DNA of 64,000 bases. It comes from Alphaproteobacteria bacterium. GTDB taxonomy: Bacteria; Pseudomonadota; Alphaproteobacteria; DSM-16000; Inquilinaceae. Both the position numbers and the translations under genes were made by a program. Where the stretch lies: the NCBI GenBank assembly GCA_028284045.1, contig JANQSN010000040.1, positions 82,834-146,833 on the forward strand. The letters run 5' to 3'. The notes under the pieces were generated by a model. It saw only the letters and a list, made by a program, of their open reading frames with translations, ran no database searches and was not told where the DNA came from. Numbering within the stretch: position 1 is the stretch's first letter; every line of letters begins with the position of its first letter. This document shows positions 38,207 through 46,813 of the stretch, piece after piece.

Positions 38207-38362
38207 ATGATGCTCAACTACCTCAACCTCTGGCGCGGCTGGATTTTCAGCCTGCCCGTCGAGGTGTCGACCAAGCCCACGCCACCGCATGGTTTGCGCG
38301 AATGGGCGGCGTTCCGCCGGTCGATGCAGCGCCCGACTCCGTTCCACCCGCATTATCGGTAA
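38207..38362 (+). CDS. 51-residue basic microprotein
   Basis: Small gene starting at ATG 38207, with AGGAGAG five bases upstream; ATG 38210 and 38189 are also in frame. The peptide begins MMLNYLNLWRGWIF, is rich in Arg, Pro, His and aromatic residues, and ends FHPHYR. I do not recognise it. Support comes from the strong promoter and operator at 38104-38134, a good ribosome site and a hairpin terminator right after the stop. Its divergent pairing with the XRE gene suggests a regulated pair. Confidence 0.6.
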   Translation: MMLNYLNLWRGWIFSLPVEVSTKPTPPHGLREWAAFRRSMQRPTPFHPHYR

Positions 38363-38391
38363 GGGGCGGCCGCCCCCCGGCGGCCGTCCCC
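38363..38391. terminator. Bidirectional hairpin between the microprotein gene and xthA
   Basis: A 12-bp GC stem with one bulged T (GGGGCGGCCGCC paired with GGCGGCCG and CCCC) and a CCCC loop fills the gap between two converging stops, starting one base after the microprotein stop. Confidence 0.65.
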
Positions 38392-38393
38392 GT

Positions 38394-39212
38394 TCAGCCG
38401 ACGAGATCGTCGGCGGCGAGGCTGAGCAAGACGGGTGTGTGATCGCTGGCCTTTGGCAGGCCGCGCGGACCGCGGTCGATCCGGCAGTCGACCAGCCGAT
38501 CGGTGATCGCCGGCGACAGCAGGAAGTGGTCGATGCGGATGCCGCGGTCCATCGGCCAGGCGCCGCCCTGGTAGTCCCAGAAGGTATAGGCACCGGGATC
38601 GCTGTGCAGCGCCCGATAGGCGTCGGTCAGCCCGAGATGCAAGAGCCGGCGGAACGCGGCGCGCGTGTCCGTCCGGAACAGCGCATCGCCGGCCCAGGCC
38701 GCCGGATCGTGCACGTCGATCGGCTCGGGAATCACGTTGAAGTCGCCGCCCAGCAGGAAGGGTGAGCCGGTCTCCAGCAGGGCCGCCACACGGTCCTTCA
38801 GACGCGCCATCCAGGCCAGCTTGTAGCGGTACTTCTCCGACGGGCCGTCCTCGCCCGGCGGGTTGCCGTTGGGCAGGTAGAGGGCCGCGACCGTCAGCGC
38901 GCCGATCTCCGCCTCGACATAGCGGGCCTGGGTGTCGTCCGGGTCGCCCGGCAATCCCATCGTGACCTGATCGATCGGCCGTTTCGACAAGACGGCGACG
39001 CCGTTATAGGTGCGCTGGCCCAAGACCGCGATGTTGTAGCCCAGCGCCTCGATCGGCTCAGCCGGGAAGGCGGCCGTCTCGCATTTCAGCTCTTGCAGAA
39101 GGACGATGTCCGGCGCCGTCCGGCCCAGCCAGTCGCACACCGCGGCCAAGCGCGCCTTGATGGAGTTGACGTTCCAGGTGGCGACGACCAGAGGGTCCGG
39201 GGCGTCGGTCAT
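38394..39212 (-). CDS. xthA: Exodeoxyribonuclease III
   Basis: 272-residue AP endonuclease/3' exonuclease of base-excision repair. It has WNVNSIKARL, LLQELKCE (metal Glu), LYLPNGNP, GGDFNVIPE, RIDHFLLSP and the catalytic SDHTPV. ATG 39212 is chosen because it begins the fold directly; the open frame extends a few codons further. It is followed, 25 bp away on the same strand, by erpA as the upstream gene of the pair. Confidence 0.93.
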   Translation of the reverse strand: MTDAPDPLVVATWNVNSIKARLAAVCDWLGRTAPDIVLLQELKCETAAFPAEPIEALGYNIAVLGQRTYNGVAVLSKRPIDQVTMGLPGDPDDTQARYVEAEIGALTVAALYLPNGNPPGEDGPSEKYRYKLAWMARLKDRVAALLETGSPFLLGGDFNVIPEPIDVHDPAAWAGDALFRTDTRAAFRRLLHLGLTDAYRALHSDPGAYTFWDYQGGAWPMDRGIRIDHFLLSPAITDRLVDCRIDRGPRGLPKASDHTPVLLSLAADDLVG

Positions 39213-39237
39213 CACGGCCGAGCGCACCGCCGGTCGG

Positions 39238-39609
39238 CTAGATCGAGAACGAGGTGCCGCAACCGCACGACGACGACGCGTTGGGATTGCGCACCTGGAA
39301 CGAGGCGCCGATCAGCTCCTCCACGAAGTCGATCTCCGCGCCGTTCAACAGGTCCAGCGACACGTCGTCGACCAGCAGCACGACGCCGTCCCGCTCGAAC
39401 CGGTGGTCGTCCGACTGGATGTCGTGATCGAACGAGAACCCGTACTGAAAGCCGGAACAGCCGCCGCCGGACACCGACACCCGCAGCATCAGGGCGTCAT
39501 CGCCTTCCGCCCGGCGCAAGGCCGCGACGCGCCGCGCGGCGCTGGCGGTCAGGACGACATGCCGGCCCTCGGCCGACGGGCTGTCGGTGGCCACCGCATC
39601 CAGGGTCAT
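39238..39609 (-). CDS. erpA: A-type iron-sulfur carrier protein (ErpA/IscA/HesB family)
   Basis: 123 residues, cytosolic, delivering Fe-S clusters to apoproteins. The three ligand cysteines are in SGGGCSGFQY and the C-terminal SSCGCGTSFSI. It lies upstream of xthA in a two-gene unit and divergent from dgt, an arrangement common in alphaproteobacteria. Three 14-bp tandem repeats begin 18 bp before its start codon. Confidence 0.9.
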   Translation of the reverse strand: MTLDAVATDSPSAEGRHVVLTASAARRVAALRRAEGDDALMLRVSVSGGGCSGFQYGFSFDHDIQSDDHRFERDGVVLLVDDVSLDLLNGAEIDFVEELIGASFQVRNPNASSSCGCGTSFSI

Positions 39610-39627
39610 GTCGTCCTTATCCCCTCG

Positions 39628-39669
39628 CCAGATCAGAGCGTCCAGATCCGAGCGCCCAGATCCGAGCGC
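39628..39669. repeat. Three tandem 14-bp repeats in the erpA/dgt divergent region
   Basis: Units at 39628-39641, 39642-39655 and 39656-39669 read CCAGATCAGAGCGT, CCAGATCCGAGCGC and CCAGATCCGAGCGC. They lie just upstream of the erpA start on the minus strand. The array could be an iteron-like regulator site, or a simple slippage repeat in the 5' leader of erpA. Confidence 0.75.
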
Positions 39670-39787
39670 ATCGTCGATCGCAGAACCACTGTGTCCTCAA
39701 GATAGGCGGCGCCGGCGGTCCCGCCAAGAGCGGCGCGGCCGGCCGATCTATCGGCATGCCGCCGCCGATGCTAGCGTCGCCCTCGCC

Positions 39788-40954
39788 ATGCTCGCCGCCT
39801 ATGCCAGCCATCCAGACGCCTCGCGCGGCCGCCTGCGCGCGGAGCCGGAGAGCCCAACGCGCAGCGTCTTCCAGCGCGACCGCGACCGCATCATCCATTG
39901 CGGCGCCTTCCGGCGGCTTCAATACAAGACGCAAGTCTTCGTGCATCACGAAGGCGACCACTACCGCACCCGCCTGACCCATACGCTGGAGGTCGCCCAG
40001 ATCACCCGATCCATGGCGCGCACCCTGGGCGCGGAGGAGACGCTGGCGGAGGCGATCGCCTTGGCCCACGATCTCGGCCATACGCCCTTCGGCCATGCCG
40101 GCGAGGCCGCACTGAATGCCGTGATGCTGGAGGCGGCGCCGGCCTGCGGCGGCTTCCACCACAACGACCAGACGATCCGCGTGCTGACGGTGCTGGAGCA
40201 GCGCTACGCCGAGTTCGACGGCCTGAACCTGACTTGGGAGACGCTGGAGGGCGTGGCCAAGCACAACGGGCCGCTGCTGCCCGCGGCGGCCCTGCCGCCG
40301 GCGATCGCCGAGGCCGATCGCCACCGCGACCTCGCGCTCGACAGCCAGGCGTCGCTGGAGGCGCAGATCGCCGCGATTGCCGACGACATCGCCTATGTCA
40401 ACCACGACATCGACGACGGGCTGCGCGCCGGGCTGTTCGACGTCCGCGACTTGGCCGCGCTCGACCTAACGGGGCCCATCGTCGCGGGCGTCGACGACCG
40501 CTATCCCGGCCTTGAGCCGCGTCGGCGGGTTCACGAGGCCGTGCGCCGGGTGATCAACCGGATGATCGCCGATGCGGTGGCGGAGACCGGCCGTCGACTG
40601 GAGATGCTGGGGATCGGGTCGCCGGCGGCGGTGCGGGCGGCGCCGATGGCGATGGTCGCCTTCTCCGACGATCTGGCGCCGGCCATCGCCGAGGTCCGCG
40701 ACTTCCTGTTCCGGCGGATGTACCGCCATTACCGGGTGAACCGGGAGACCAGCAAGGCGCGCCGCATCGTCACCGACCTGTTCCGGCTGCTGGTGGCGGA
40801 GCCGAACTGTCTGCCCGACGCTTGGCATGCGCCGGTCCGAAACGCCGGCATGGCGGAACGCGCGCGCATCGTCGGCGACTACATTGCCGGCATGACCGAT
40901 CGCTATGCCCAGATCGAGCATCAGCGACTATTCGACTTGACACCCAGAATGTGA
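39788..40954 (+). CDS. dgt: Deoxyguanosinetriphosphate triphosphohydrolase-like protein
   Basis: 388-residue HD-domain enzyme that hydrolyses dNTPs to nucleoside and triphosphate. It has RDRIIHCGAFRRLQYKTQVF, the HD ligands in RLTHTLEVAQI and AHDLGHTPFGHAGE, and DDIAYVNHDIDDG. The length fits the shorter alphaproteobacterial type 2 group. The ATG at 39788 precedes LAAYASHP, the usual N-terminus; earlier codons overlap the divergent regulatory region. Its usual downstream neighbour argS is missing here. Confidence 0.92.
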   Translation: MLAAYASHPDASRGRLRAEPESPTRSVFQRDRDRIIHCGAFRRLQYKTQVFVHHEGDHYRTRLTHTLEVAQITRSMARTLGAEETLAEAIALAHDLGHTPFGHAGEAALNAVMLEAAPACGGFHHNDQTIRVLTVLEQRYAEFDGLNLTWETLEGVAKHNGPLLPAAALPPAIAEADRHRDLALDSQASLEAQIAAIADDIAYVNHDIDDGLRAGLFDVRDLAALDLTGPIVAGVDDRYPGLEPRRRVHEAVRRVINRMIADAVAETGRRLEMLGIGSPAAVRAAPMAMVAFSDDLAPAIAEVRDFLFRRMYRHYRVNRETSKARRIVTDLFRLLVAEPNCLPDAWHAPVRNAGMAERARIVGDYIAGMTDRYAQIEHQRLFDLTPRM

Positions 40955-41144
40955 AATAACACACAAGCCGTTAGCCCTGCGCCTTCGCGTCCTGGTTGAA
41001 GATGGTGGGGCAAATCGGGGTGATGGCGAGCCCGTCGCGCGTTAGTTGTTTTGTGACAGGGTACGGATACTCTTCGTGTCGCGGATTTGTCGGCGATCGT
41101 CGCCGCAGGTCGGCAGCGCAAGCGAGTAGCGAGAGGTGCGGCGC

Positions 41145-42287
41145 GTGGCGGCAGACTTCGCGCATATCGAATACGACCAGCGAGACGACGGGGAACGCCC
41201 GCGGGGCGAGGCCGGGTCGACCTCCGCCCGGCTGTTCGTCGTGGTGGCGCTGGCCGCCGTTCTGGGCGGCTTCGCGACGATCGTCTGGTACGCCTATGAC
41301 CGCTACGCGCTGACCTTGGGGGACGAGCCGCCGGTGCTGACGGCGGACACGTCGCCGGTGCGGGTGGCACCTGCCGATCCCGGCGGGCTGCAGGTGGCCC
41401 ATCAGGACCGGTTGGTGCTGCTGGGACAGCCGCCCGACACCGCCGCCGACGACACCGCCCTGCGCCCGGGGCCGGAGGCGCCGATCCCGCGGCCCGCGCC
41501 GGCGGAACGGGGCGGCCCCGCAGCGACCCCGCTGAACAGCGCGGCCCTACCGGTGTTCGCCAGCGACCCGACCGCAGCCCCGCGGCGGGACGGGCAGATC
41601 GCCGTGCCCGTGGCGGCCCCTGACAACCCACCCGGCATCTTCACCGCCGCACTGCCGGCGCGCCCGGTCGAAGCGCTGATCGCGCGGCGGGCGGCGGCGG
41701 CCCCGGCGCTGAGCCTGGACACCTTCGGGGTCGGCGCCGAACGCCGGCGCCACCGCATGGTGCCGATCATCGAGTTCGGGGATACCATGCCGCTGCCGGC
41801 GCCGCTGGCCGAGGCGGGCGTGGTGGTAGAGCCGGCCGCCGGGCCTCTCGACGCCGCCGGCGGTCCAGCGGACGAGATTGCGGTGGCTGGACCGTCGCCG
41901 TCGCGGGTCGCCCAGATCATGGCGCTTGCCGGTACGCTGCACGACGACCCGCAAGCACTGTCGCGTGCGCTGGCGTCGGCGCGCGGCGGGTCGGAGGCCG
42001 AACGCGCCGCGCCGGCCGGGGCGGACGGCGACTTTCGGCGTGAAGACGGCACCTATCGGGTGCAGTTGGCGGCGGTCGACAGGGCGGACGTCACCGGCGA
42101 GGAATGGCGGCGCCTGAACCGGCTGCACGGCGACCTGCTGGGTAGCCTCGACCTGCATGTGGAGTCGGTCGAGGTGAACGGCCGGACCTATCACCGCATC
42201 CAGGCCGGCCCGGTCGATCCGCCGGCCGCCCGGTCGCTGTGCGACGCCCTGCGCGGGCGCGGCGCGGAGTGCCTGGTGCGCCCGTGA
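41145..42287 (+). CDS. Membrane-anchored SPOR-domain protein
   Basis: 380 residues. One N-terminal transmembrane helix (LFVVVALAAVLGGFATIVWYA) is followed by a long Pro/Ala-rich periplasmic linker and a C-terminal SPOR domain (YRVQLAAVD to CLVRP) that binds denuded glycan at the division site. This gene stands at the usual place between argS and nagZ in alphaproteobacteria. GTG 41145 has GAGAG nine bases upstream; GTG 41136 is too close to it. It belongs to the run that continues to tatC. Confidence 0.85.
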   Translation: MAADFAHIEYDQRDDGERPRGEAGSTSARLFVVVALAAVLGGFATIVWYAYDRYALTLGDEPPVLTADTSPVRVAPADPGGLQVAHQDRLVLLGQPPDTAADDTALRPGPEAPIPRPAPAERGGPAATPLNSAALPVFASDPTAAPRRDGQIAVPVAAPDNPPGIFTAALPARPVEALIARRAAAAPALSLDTFGVGAERRRHRMVPIIEFGDTMPLPAPLAEAGVVVEPAAGPLDAAGGPADEIAVAGPSPSRVAQIMALAGTLHDDPQALSRALASARGGSEAERAAPAGADGDFRREDGTYRVQLAAVDRADVTGEEWRRLNRLHGDLLGSLDLHVESVEVNGRTYHRIQAGPVDPPAARSLCDALRGRGAECLVRP

Positions 42288-42306
42288 CGGCCGGCCGGCG
42301 CCTGCG

Positions 42307-43269
42307 GTGATCGATCCCGCGCGCCCGCCACCGGCGGCGCTGGTCCTGGGCGTCGCCGGGGCGCATCTGTCGCCGGCCGAGGCGCGATTCTTCGCCGAAA
42401 CTGATCCCCTGGGCTTCATCCTGTTCCGCCGGAACTGCCGCGATCCCGACCAGGTGCGCGCACTGGTCGGCGCGTTGCGCGCCGCGGTCGGCCGGGCGGC
42501 GGCCCCGGTGATGATCGACCAGGAAGGCGGGCGGGTCGCCCGGCTTCGCCCGCCGCACTGGCCGTCCCTGCCGGCGCCCGGCGCCGTGGTCGATGACGCC
42601 GCCGACGATGCCGCGGCGGAGGCCGCCGCCGCCGCTCATGGGCGGGCGCTGGCGGATCTCCTGACGCCGCTCGGCATCGATGTCGATGCGGTGCCGGTGC
42701 TCGATTTGCGGCTCCCCGGCGCGAGCGACGTCGTCGGCGACCGGGCGCTGGGGGGCGATGCGGCGACGGTCGCCCGGCGCGGCCGGGCCTTGGGGTGCGG
42801 GCTGGGGGAGGGCGGTGTGCGGCCGGTCATCAAGCACCTGCCGGGACATGGCCGCGCCGTGGTCGACAGCCATGTTGCCCTGCCGGTGGTCGACGCCGGT
42901 GCCGACCTGCTCGCCGAAACCGATGCCGCGGCCTTCGCCGGCGCGCTCCAGGGGCATTGGCCGGTGGCGCCTTGGGGCATGACCGCCCATGTGGTCTACA
43001 CCGCCTGGGACGGCGCGCGCCCGGCGACGCTGTCGGCCCGCGTGATCGGCGAGGTGATCCGCGGACAGATCGGCTTCGACGGGCTGTTGCTCAGTGATGA
43101 TCTGTGCATGGGCGCGCTGCGCCAGCCGATGGGCGAGCGCGTCGCCGGCGCGCTCGCCGCCGGCTGCGACGTTGCCTTGCATTGCAACGGCGATCTGGGC
43201 GAGATGCGCGCGGCGGCGGCGGCGGCCCGCCGGCTCGACGATCGGGCGCTGGCCCGGCTGGCCGCCTGA
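42307..43269 (+). CDS. nagZ: Beta-N-acetylhexosaminidase NagZ (GH3)
   Basis: 320-residue cytosolic glycosidase of peptidoglycan recycling that removes GlcNAc from anhydro-muropeptides. It shows GFILFRRN, the KHLPGHG motif with the DSH dyad shortly after (VVDSHVALP), and the nucleophile region LLLSDDLCMGAL. Starts at GTG 42307, 19 bp after the SPOR gene. Confidence 0.93.
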   Translation: MIDPARPPPAALVLGVAGAHLSPAEARFFAETDPLGFILFRRNCRDPDQVRALVGALRAAVGRAAAPVMIDQEGGRVARLRPPHWPSLPAPGAVVDDAADDAAAEAAAAAHGRALADLLTPLGIDVDAVPVLDLRLPGASDVVGDRALGGDAATVARRGRALGCGLGEGGVRPVIKHLPGHGRAVVDSHVALPVVDAGADLLAETDAAAFAGALQGHWPVAPWGMTAHVVYTAWDGARPATLSARVIGEVIRGQIGFDGLLLSDDLCMGALRQPMGERVAGALAAGCDVALHCNGDLGEMRAAAAAARRLDDRALARLAA

Positions 43270-43320
43270 ACGCCGCGACCGCGGCCGCCGGCGGCGGTGA
43301 CGAGAGGGACGCACAGCGCG

Positions 43321-44025
43321 ATGGATTTCGGCTTGCCGCCAGGCATCGGTAGCTGGCTCTACACGGCCAGCACCTGGATCGTGCCGATTGCGCTCGCCGT
43401 CACCCTGCACGAGGCGGCGCATGCCTATGCCGCCAAGCTGCTCGGCGACGATACGGCTCAGCGGCTGGGGCGGGTCACCCTCAACCCGATCCGGCATACC
43501 GATCCGGTAGGCACGGTGGCGCTGCCGGCCTTGCTGGTGATCGCCTCCGCCCCTTTCATCATCGGCTGGGCCAAGCCCGTGCCCGTGACCACGGCGCGGC
43601 TCGGCAACCCGCGGCGCGACATGATGCTGGTGGCGCTGGCCGGCCCGGCCGCCAACCTCGTTCTGGCCGTCCTGGCGGTGCTGCTGTTCCACACTGTGCC
43701 GCTGCTGGACGGCACGGCGCGCGACTGGCTGCAGGAGACGCTGGTCAAGCTGTTGGTGCTGAACTGCCTGCTGGCCGTGTTCAACATGCTGCCGATCCCG
43801 CCGCTCGACGGCGGGCGGGTGGTGACCGGCCTGCTGCCCCTGGCGCTGGCCCGGCGCTACGCTCGGCTGGAGCGTTGGGGGGTGTTGCTGGTGATCGGTG
43901 TGCTGATCGGCCTGCCGCTGATCGGCGAGGCGACCGGCTGGCCGGTGCCGGCGGTCAGCCGGCTGATCCTCGATCCGGCTTTGTGGCTGGCGCACCGGAT
44001 CGACGGCCTGTTCGGGCTCGGGTAG
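43321..44025 (+). CDS. M50 site-2-protease-like membrane metalloprotease
   Basis: 234 residues with about five to six hydrophobic segments. The zinc motif HEAAH lies in the first helix (LAVTLHEAAHAYAA) and NMLPIPPLDGGRV supplies the third ligand. This is the short rhomboid-like M50B form found between nagZ and scpA in many bacteria. It probably cleaves membrane-embedded substrates; the substrate is unknown. ATG 43321 is favoured over an upstream GTG at 43297 because a GAGAGGG precedes it. Confidence 0.88.
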   Translation: MDFGLPPGIGSWLYTASTWIVPIALAVTLHEAAHAYAAKLLGDDTAQRLGRVTLNPIRHTDPVGTVALPALLVIASAPFIIGWAKPVPVTTARLGNPRRDMMLVALAGPAANLVLAVLAVLLFHTVPLLDGTARDWLQETLVKLLVLNCLLAVFNMLPIPPLDGGRVVTGLLPLALARRYARLERWGVLLVIGVLIGLPLIGEATGWPVPAVSRLILDPALWLAHRIDGLFGLG

Positions 44026-44032
44026 TGCTGCG

Positions 44033-44863
44033 ATGGCCGACGGGAACGAGGAGGAGACGGCCGGCCCCGCGCCGGTCTTCGAGGCCGATGAAAGGCCTGC
44101 CGGGCCGGCGGCGGCCGACGATTTCGTCCTCAAGCTGGACAGCTATGAGGGGCCGATCGACCTGCTGCTCGACCAGGCCCGCCAGCAGAAGGTCGACCTG
44201 ACCCAGATCAGCATTCTGGCGCTGGCCGATCAGTATCTCGCCTTCATCGAGCAGGCGCGCCGGCTGAAGCTGGAGCTTGCGGCGGAATACTTGGTCATGG
44301 CCGCGTATCTGGCCTGGCTGAAGAGCCGCTTGTTGCTGCCCGTGCAAGCCGACGACGAGGCGCCGTCGGGCGAGGAGCTGGCTGAGACTTTGGCGTTCCG
44401 CCTGCGCCGGCTGGAGGCGATGCGAACCGCTGCCGGGCGCCTGATGGCGCGGCCGCGGCTGGGTGCGGACGTCTTCGCGCGCGGCCAGCCGGAGCCGATG
44501 GCGCCCATCGCCCGGCCGGTCTGGCAGGCCAGCCTCTACGACCTCTTGAGCGCCTTCGCCGACCGCTACCGCCGCCGACGGCGCGCGGAGACGGCGCTGG
44601 CGGTGGAGGCGTCGCGCCTGTTCTCCATGGATCAGGCGCTGGAGCGGATGACCGCGCTGCTGCACGACGTGCCCGACTGGGCGACGCTCAGCCGGTTCAT
44701 GCCCGGCGGGCTGGACGATCCGTTGACCCGGCGCTCGGCGACGGCGGCGACCTTCACCGCGGCGCTTGAGCTGTGCCGCGCCGGGCGGGTAAGGCTACGC
44801 CAGGAGGCGGTGTTCGGCCCCCTGTACCTGAAACGGACCGGCGACGGCGGGCAGCGCGACTGA
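44033..44863 (+). CDS. scpA: Segregation and condensation protein A
   Basis: 276-residue kleisin subunit of the SMC condensin complex. The N-terminal kleisin motif LDSYEGPIDLLLDQARQQKVD and the DQYLAFIEQA helix bind SMC; the C-terminal winged-helix part lies around LLHDVPDWATL. It overlaps scpB (TGATG), its partner. Confidence 0.93.
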   Translation: MADGNEEETAGPAPVFEADERPAGPAAADDFVLKLDSYEGPIDLLLDQARQQKVDLTQISILALADQYLAFIEQARRLKLELAAEYLVMAAYLAWLKSRLLLPVQADDEAPSGEELAETLAFRLRRLEAMRTAAGRLMARPRLGADVFARGQPEPMAPIARPVWQASLYDLLSAFADRYRRRRRAETALAVEASRLFSMDQALERMTALLHDVPDWATLSRFMPGGLDDPLTRRSATAATFTAALELCRAGRVRLRQEAVFGPLYLKRTGDGGQRD

Positions 44864-45507
44864 TGGACACGCTGGCACAGGCGGTGCGCATCGCCGAGGC
44901 GATCGTCTTCGCGTCGGCGGAGCCGGTCAGCGCCGACGCCATCGCCGAACGGCTGCCCGGCGGGCATGGCGTCGAGGCGGTCTTGCGCGAGCTGAAGGGC
45001 CGCTACAACGGCCGCGGCGTCAATCTGGTGCAGGTGGCCGGCGGCTGGGCCTTCCGCACCGCGCCGGATCTGGCCCCCGTGCTGCGCGCGGAACGGCCGA
45101 CGGAGCGGCGGCCGTCCCGCGCCGCGTTGGAGACGCTGGCCATCGTCGCCTACTACCAGCCGGTCACCCGCGCAGAGATCGAGGAGATCCGTGGCGTGAC
45201 CACCAGCCGGGGCACGCTCGACCAGCTCATGGAAGCGGGCTGGGTGCAGCCCGGCCGGCGCCGGCAGACCCCGGGCAGACCGGTCACCTGGGTGACGACC
45301 CCGACGTTCCTGGACCATTTCGGCCTGGTCTCGGTGGAGGACCTGCCGGGCGTGCGCGAGTTGATGGAGGCCGGGTTGATCGAGCGGTCGTCGGCCGTGG
45401 TGCGGCTGCCCGGCGGGGCGGCCGACGGCGACGGCGACCCGGCCGCGGCCGATCCCGCGCAGGATACGGCTATCGACGCCGATCTCCCGCTGTTCGATGG
45501 CGACTGA
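44863..45507 (+). CDS. scpB: Segregation and condensation protein B
   Basis: 214-residue dimeric winged-helix partner of ScpA in the SMC complex. It contains IAEAIVFASAEPVSADAIAERL, GWAFRTAPDLAPVL, LETLAIVAYYQPVTRAEIEEIRG and VTTPTFLDHFGL. The start shares a base with the scpA stop. Its end overlaps the next ABC gene by 11 bp. Confidence 0.93.
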   Translation: MDTLAQAVRIAEAIVFASAEPVSADAIAERLPGGHGVEAVLRELKGRYNGRGVNLVQVAGGWAFRTAPDLAPVLRAERPTERRPSRAALETLAIVAYYQPVTRAEIEEIRGVTTSRGTLDQLMEAGWVQPGRRRQTPGRPVTWVTTPTFLDHFGLVSVEDLPGVRELMEAGLIERSSAVVRLPGGAADGDGDPAAADPAQDTAIDADLPLFDGD

Positions 45508-46591
45508 GGCGCTTGCCGCCGCGGCACCGCCGCCGGCCCTGACGCTCAACCAGGTGCGCCATGCCTATGGCCGCACGCTGGCGGTGGACGGCGTCGACCT
45601 GGCGGTCGGCGCGGGCGAAATCCTCTGCCTTGCGGGGCCGTCGGGCTGCGGCAAGACGACGGTCCTGCGCCTGGCCGCCGGTCTGGAGCCGTTGCAGGAG
45701 GGTCGGGTGGCGCTGGCCGGGCGCGTCGTCGCATCCTCAACTGTCCAGACGCCGCCGGAGGCGCGCGGCGTGGGCCTGGTCTTTCAGGACTTCGCGCTGT
45801 TCCCGCATCTCACCGTGCTGGACAATGTCCGCTTCGGCCTGCGCCATCTCGGTCCGAAGGAGCAGCGCGACCGCGCCCGCACGGCGCTGGCGGAGGTCGA
45901 TCTGGCGGGGGCGGCGGTGGCGTCGTCCTTTCCCCATATGCTGTCCGGCGGCCAGCAGCAGCGGGTGGCGCTGGCGCGCGCGCTGGCGCCCAAGCCGCCG
46001 GTCCTACTGATGGACGAGCCGTTCTCCGGCCTCGACCAGCGGCTGCGCCGCCAGGTGCGCGATGCGACGCTTCAGGTGCTGAAATCGATCGGGGCGGCGG
46101 CGCTGATCGTCACCCACGAGCCGGAGGAGGCGATGGCGGTGGGCGACCGCATCGCGCTGATGCGGGCCGGCCGGATCGTCCAGGAAGGCGCGCCGCGGGC
46201 GATCTACACCCACCCGGCGAGCCCCTTCGCCGCGGAGTTCTTCGGCGAGGTCAACCGGATGGCCGGCACCGTCGCCGGCGGGAGTGTCGATACGCCGCTC
46301 GGGCGTTTCGCCGCGCCCGACCTGCCTTCGGGCGCCCAGGCAATGGTCCTGGTGCGTCCGGAGGCGATCCGCGTGCTCGACCGCGCCGGGCCGACCGGGC
46401 GGGACGGCGTGCCATCGGCGACGGTAACGATGGCGCGGCCGCTGGGTGCGGCGACGGAGCTTCGCCTGGCGCCGCACCAGGGGGCGGGCGGTGACCTGCT
46501 GGTCCGTCATCCGGGGCTGGCCGAATGGCATCCCGGATCGGTGGTCGAGATCGCGGTCGACCCGCTGCTGGCGTTCGTCTTCGCGGACTGA
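45497..46591 (+). CDS. ABC transporter ATPase, ferric iron/polyamine type (FbpC/PotA-like)
   Basis: 364 residues: a nucleotide-binding domain with GPSGCGKTT, Q-loop VFQDFALFP, signature LSGGQQQRVALARA and Walker B LLMDEPFSGLD, followed by a TOBE-type regulatory region (VRPEAIRV). The nearest type is FbpC/PotA/CysA, which works with a two-domain permease and a binding protein. Neither is present nearby. It starts inside scpB and ends about 220 bp before tatA, so it is an extra gene in an otherwise conserved block. Its partner proteins must be encoded elsewhere. Confidence 0.88.
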   Translation: MATEALAAAAPPPALTLNQVRHAYGRTLAVDGVDLAVGAGEILCLAGPSGCGKTTVLRLAAGLEPLQEGRVALAGRVVASSTVQTPPEARGVGLVFQDFALFPHLTVLDNVRFGLRHLGPKEQRDRARTALAEVDLAGAAVASSFPHMLSGGQQQRVALARALAPKPPVLLMDEPFSGLDQRLRRQVRDATLQVLKSIGAAALIVTHEPEEAMAVGDRIALMRAGRIVQEGAPRAIYTHPASPFAAEFFGEVNRMAGTVAGGSVDTPLGRFAAPDLPSGAQAMVLVRPEAIRVLDRAGPTGRDGVPSATVTMARPLGAATELRLAPHQGAGGDLLVRHPGLAEWHPGSVVEIAVDPLLAFVFAD

Positions 46592-46813
46592 GGCGGCGTG
46601 AGGTCGGCGCCGGGCGACCTCCACGGTTGCCGGGGCCGGCTTGCCTCTGCCATACAACCGGCCCAAGCTGGCGCCGTGGACCGGCGACCGCGGGCCGTGC
46701 CCAGGCAAGGCCATCGGATCCGGCCGGCGTTGGTATCGGTTTCAAAGGGGCAGCGCTTCGGCGGGCGGCGACCGCGAGGCCCCGACATGGGCGCTAAGGA
46801 GGCGCTGGGCAGC

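Noticed and set aside
40971..41402. Minus-strand frame ending after dgt
   Set aside because: Its last part reads somewhat protein-like, but there is no start codon or ribosome site close by and most of it is antisense to the SPOR gene.
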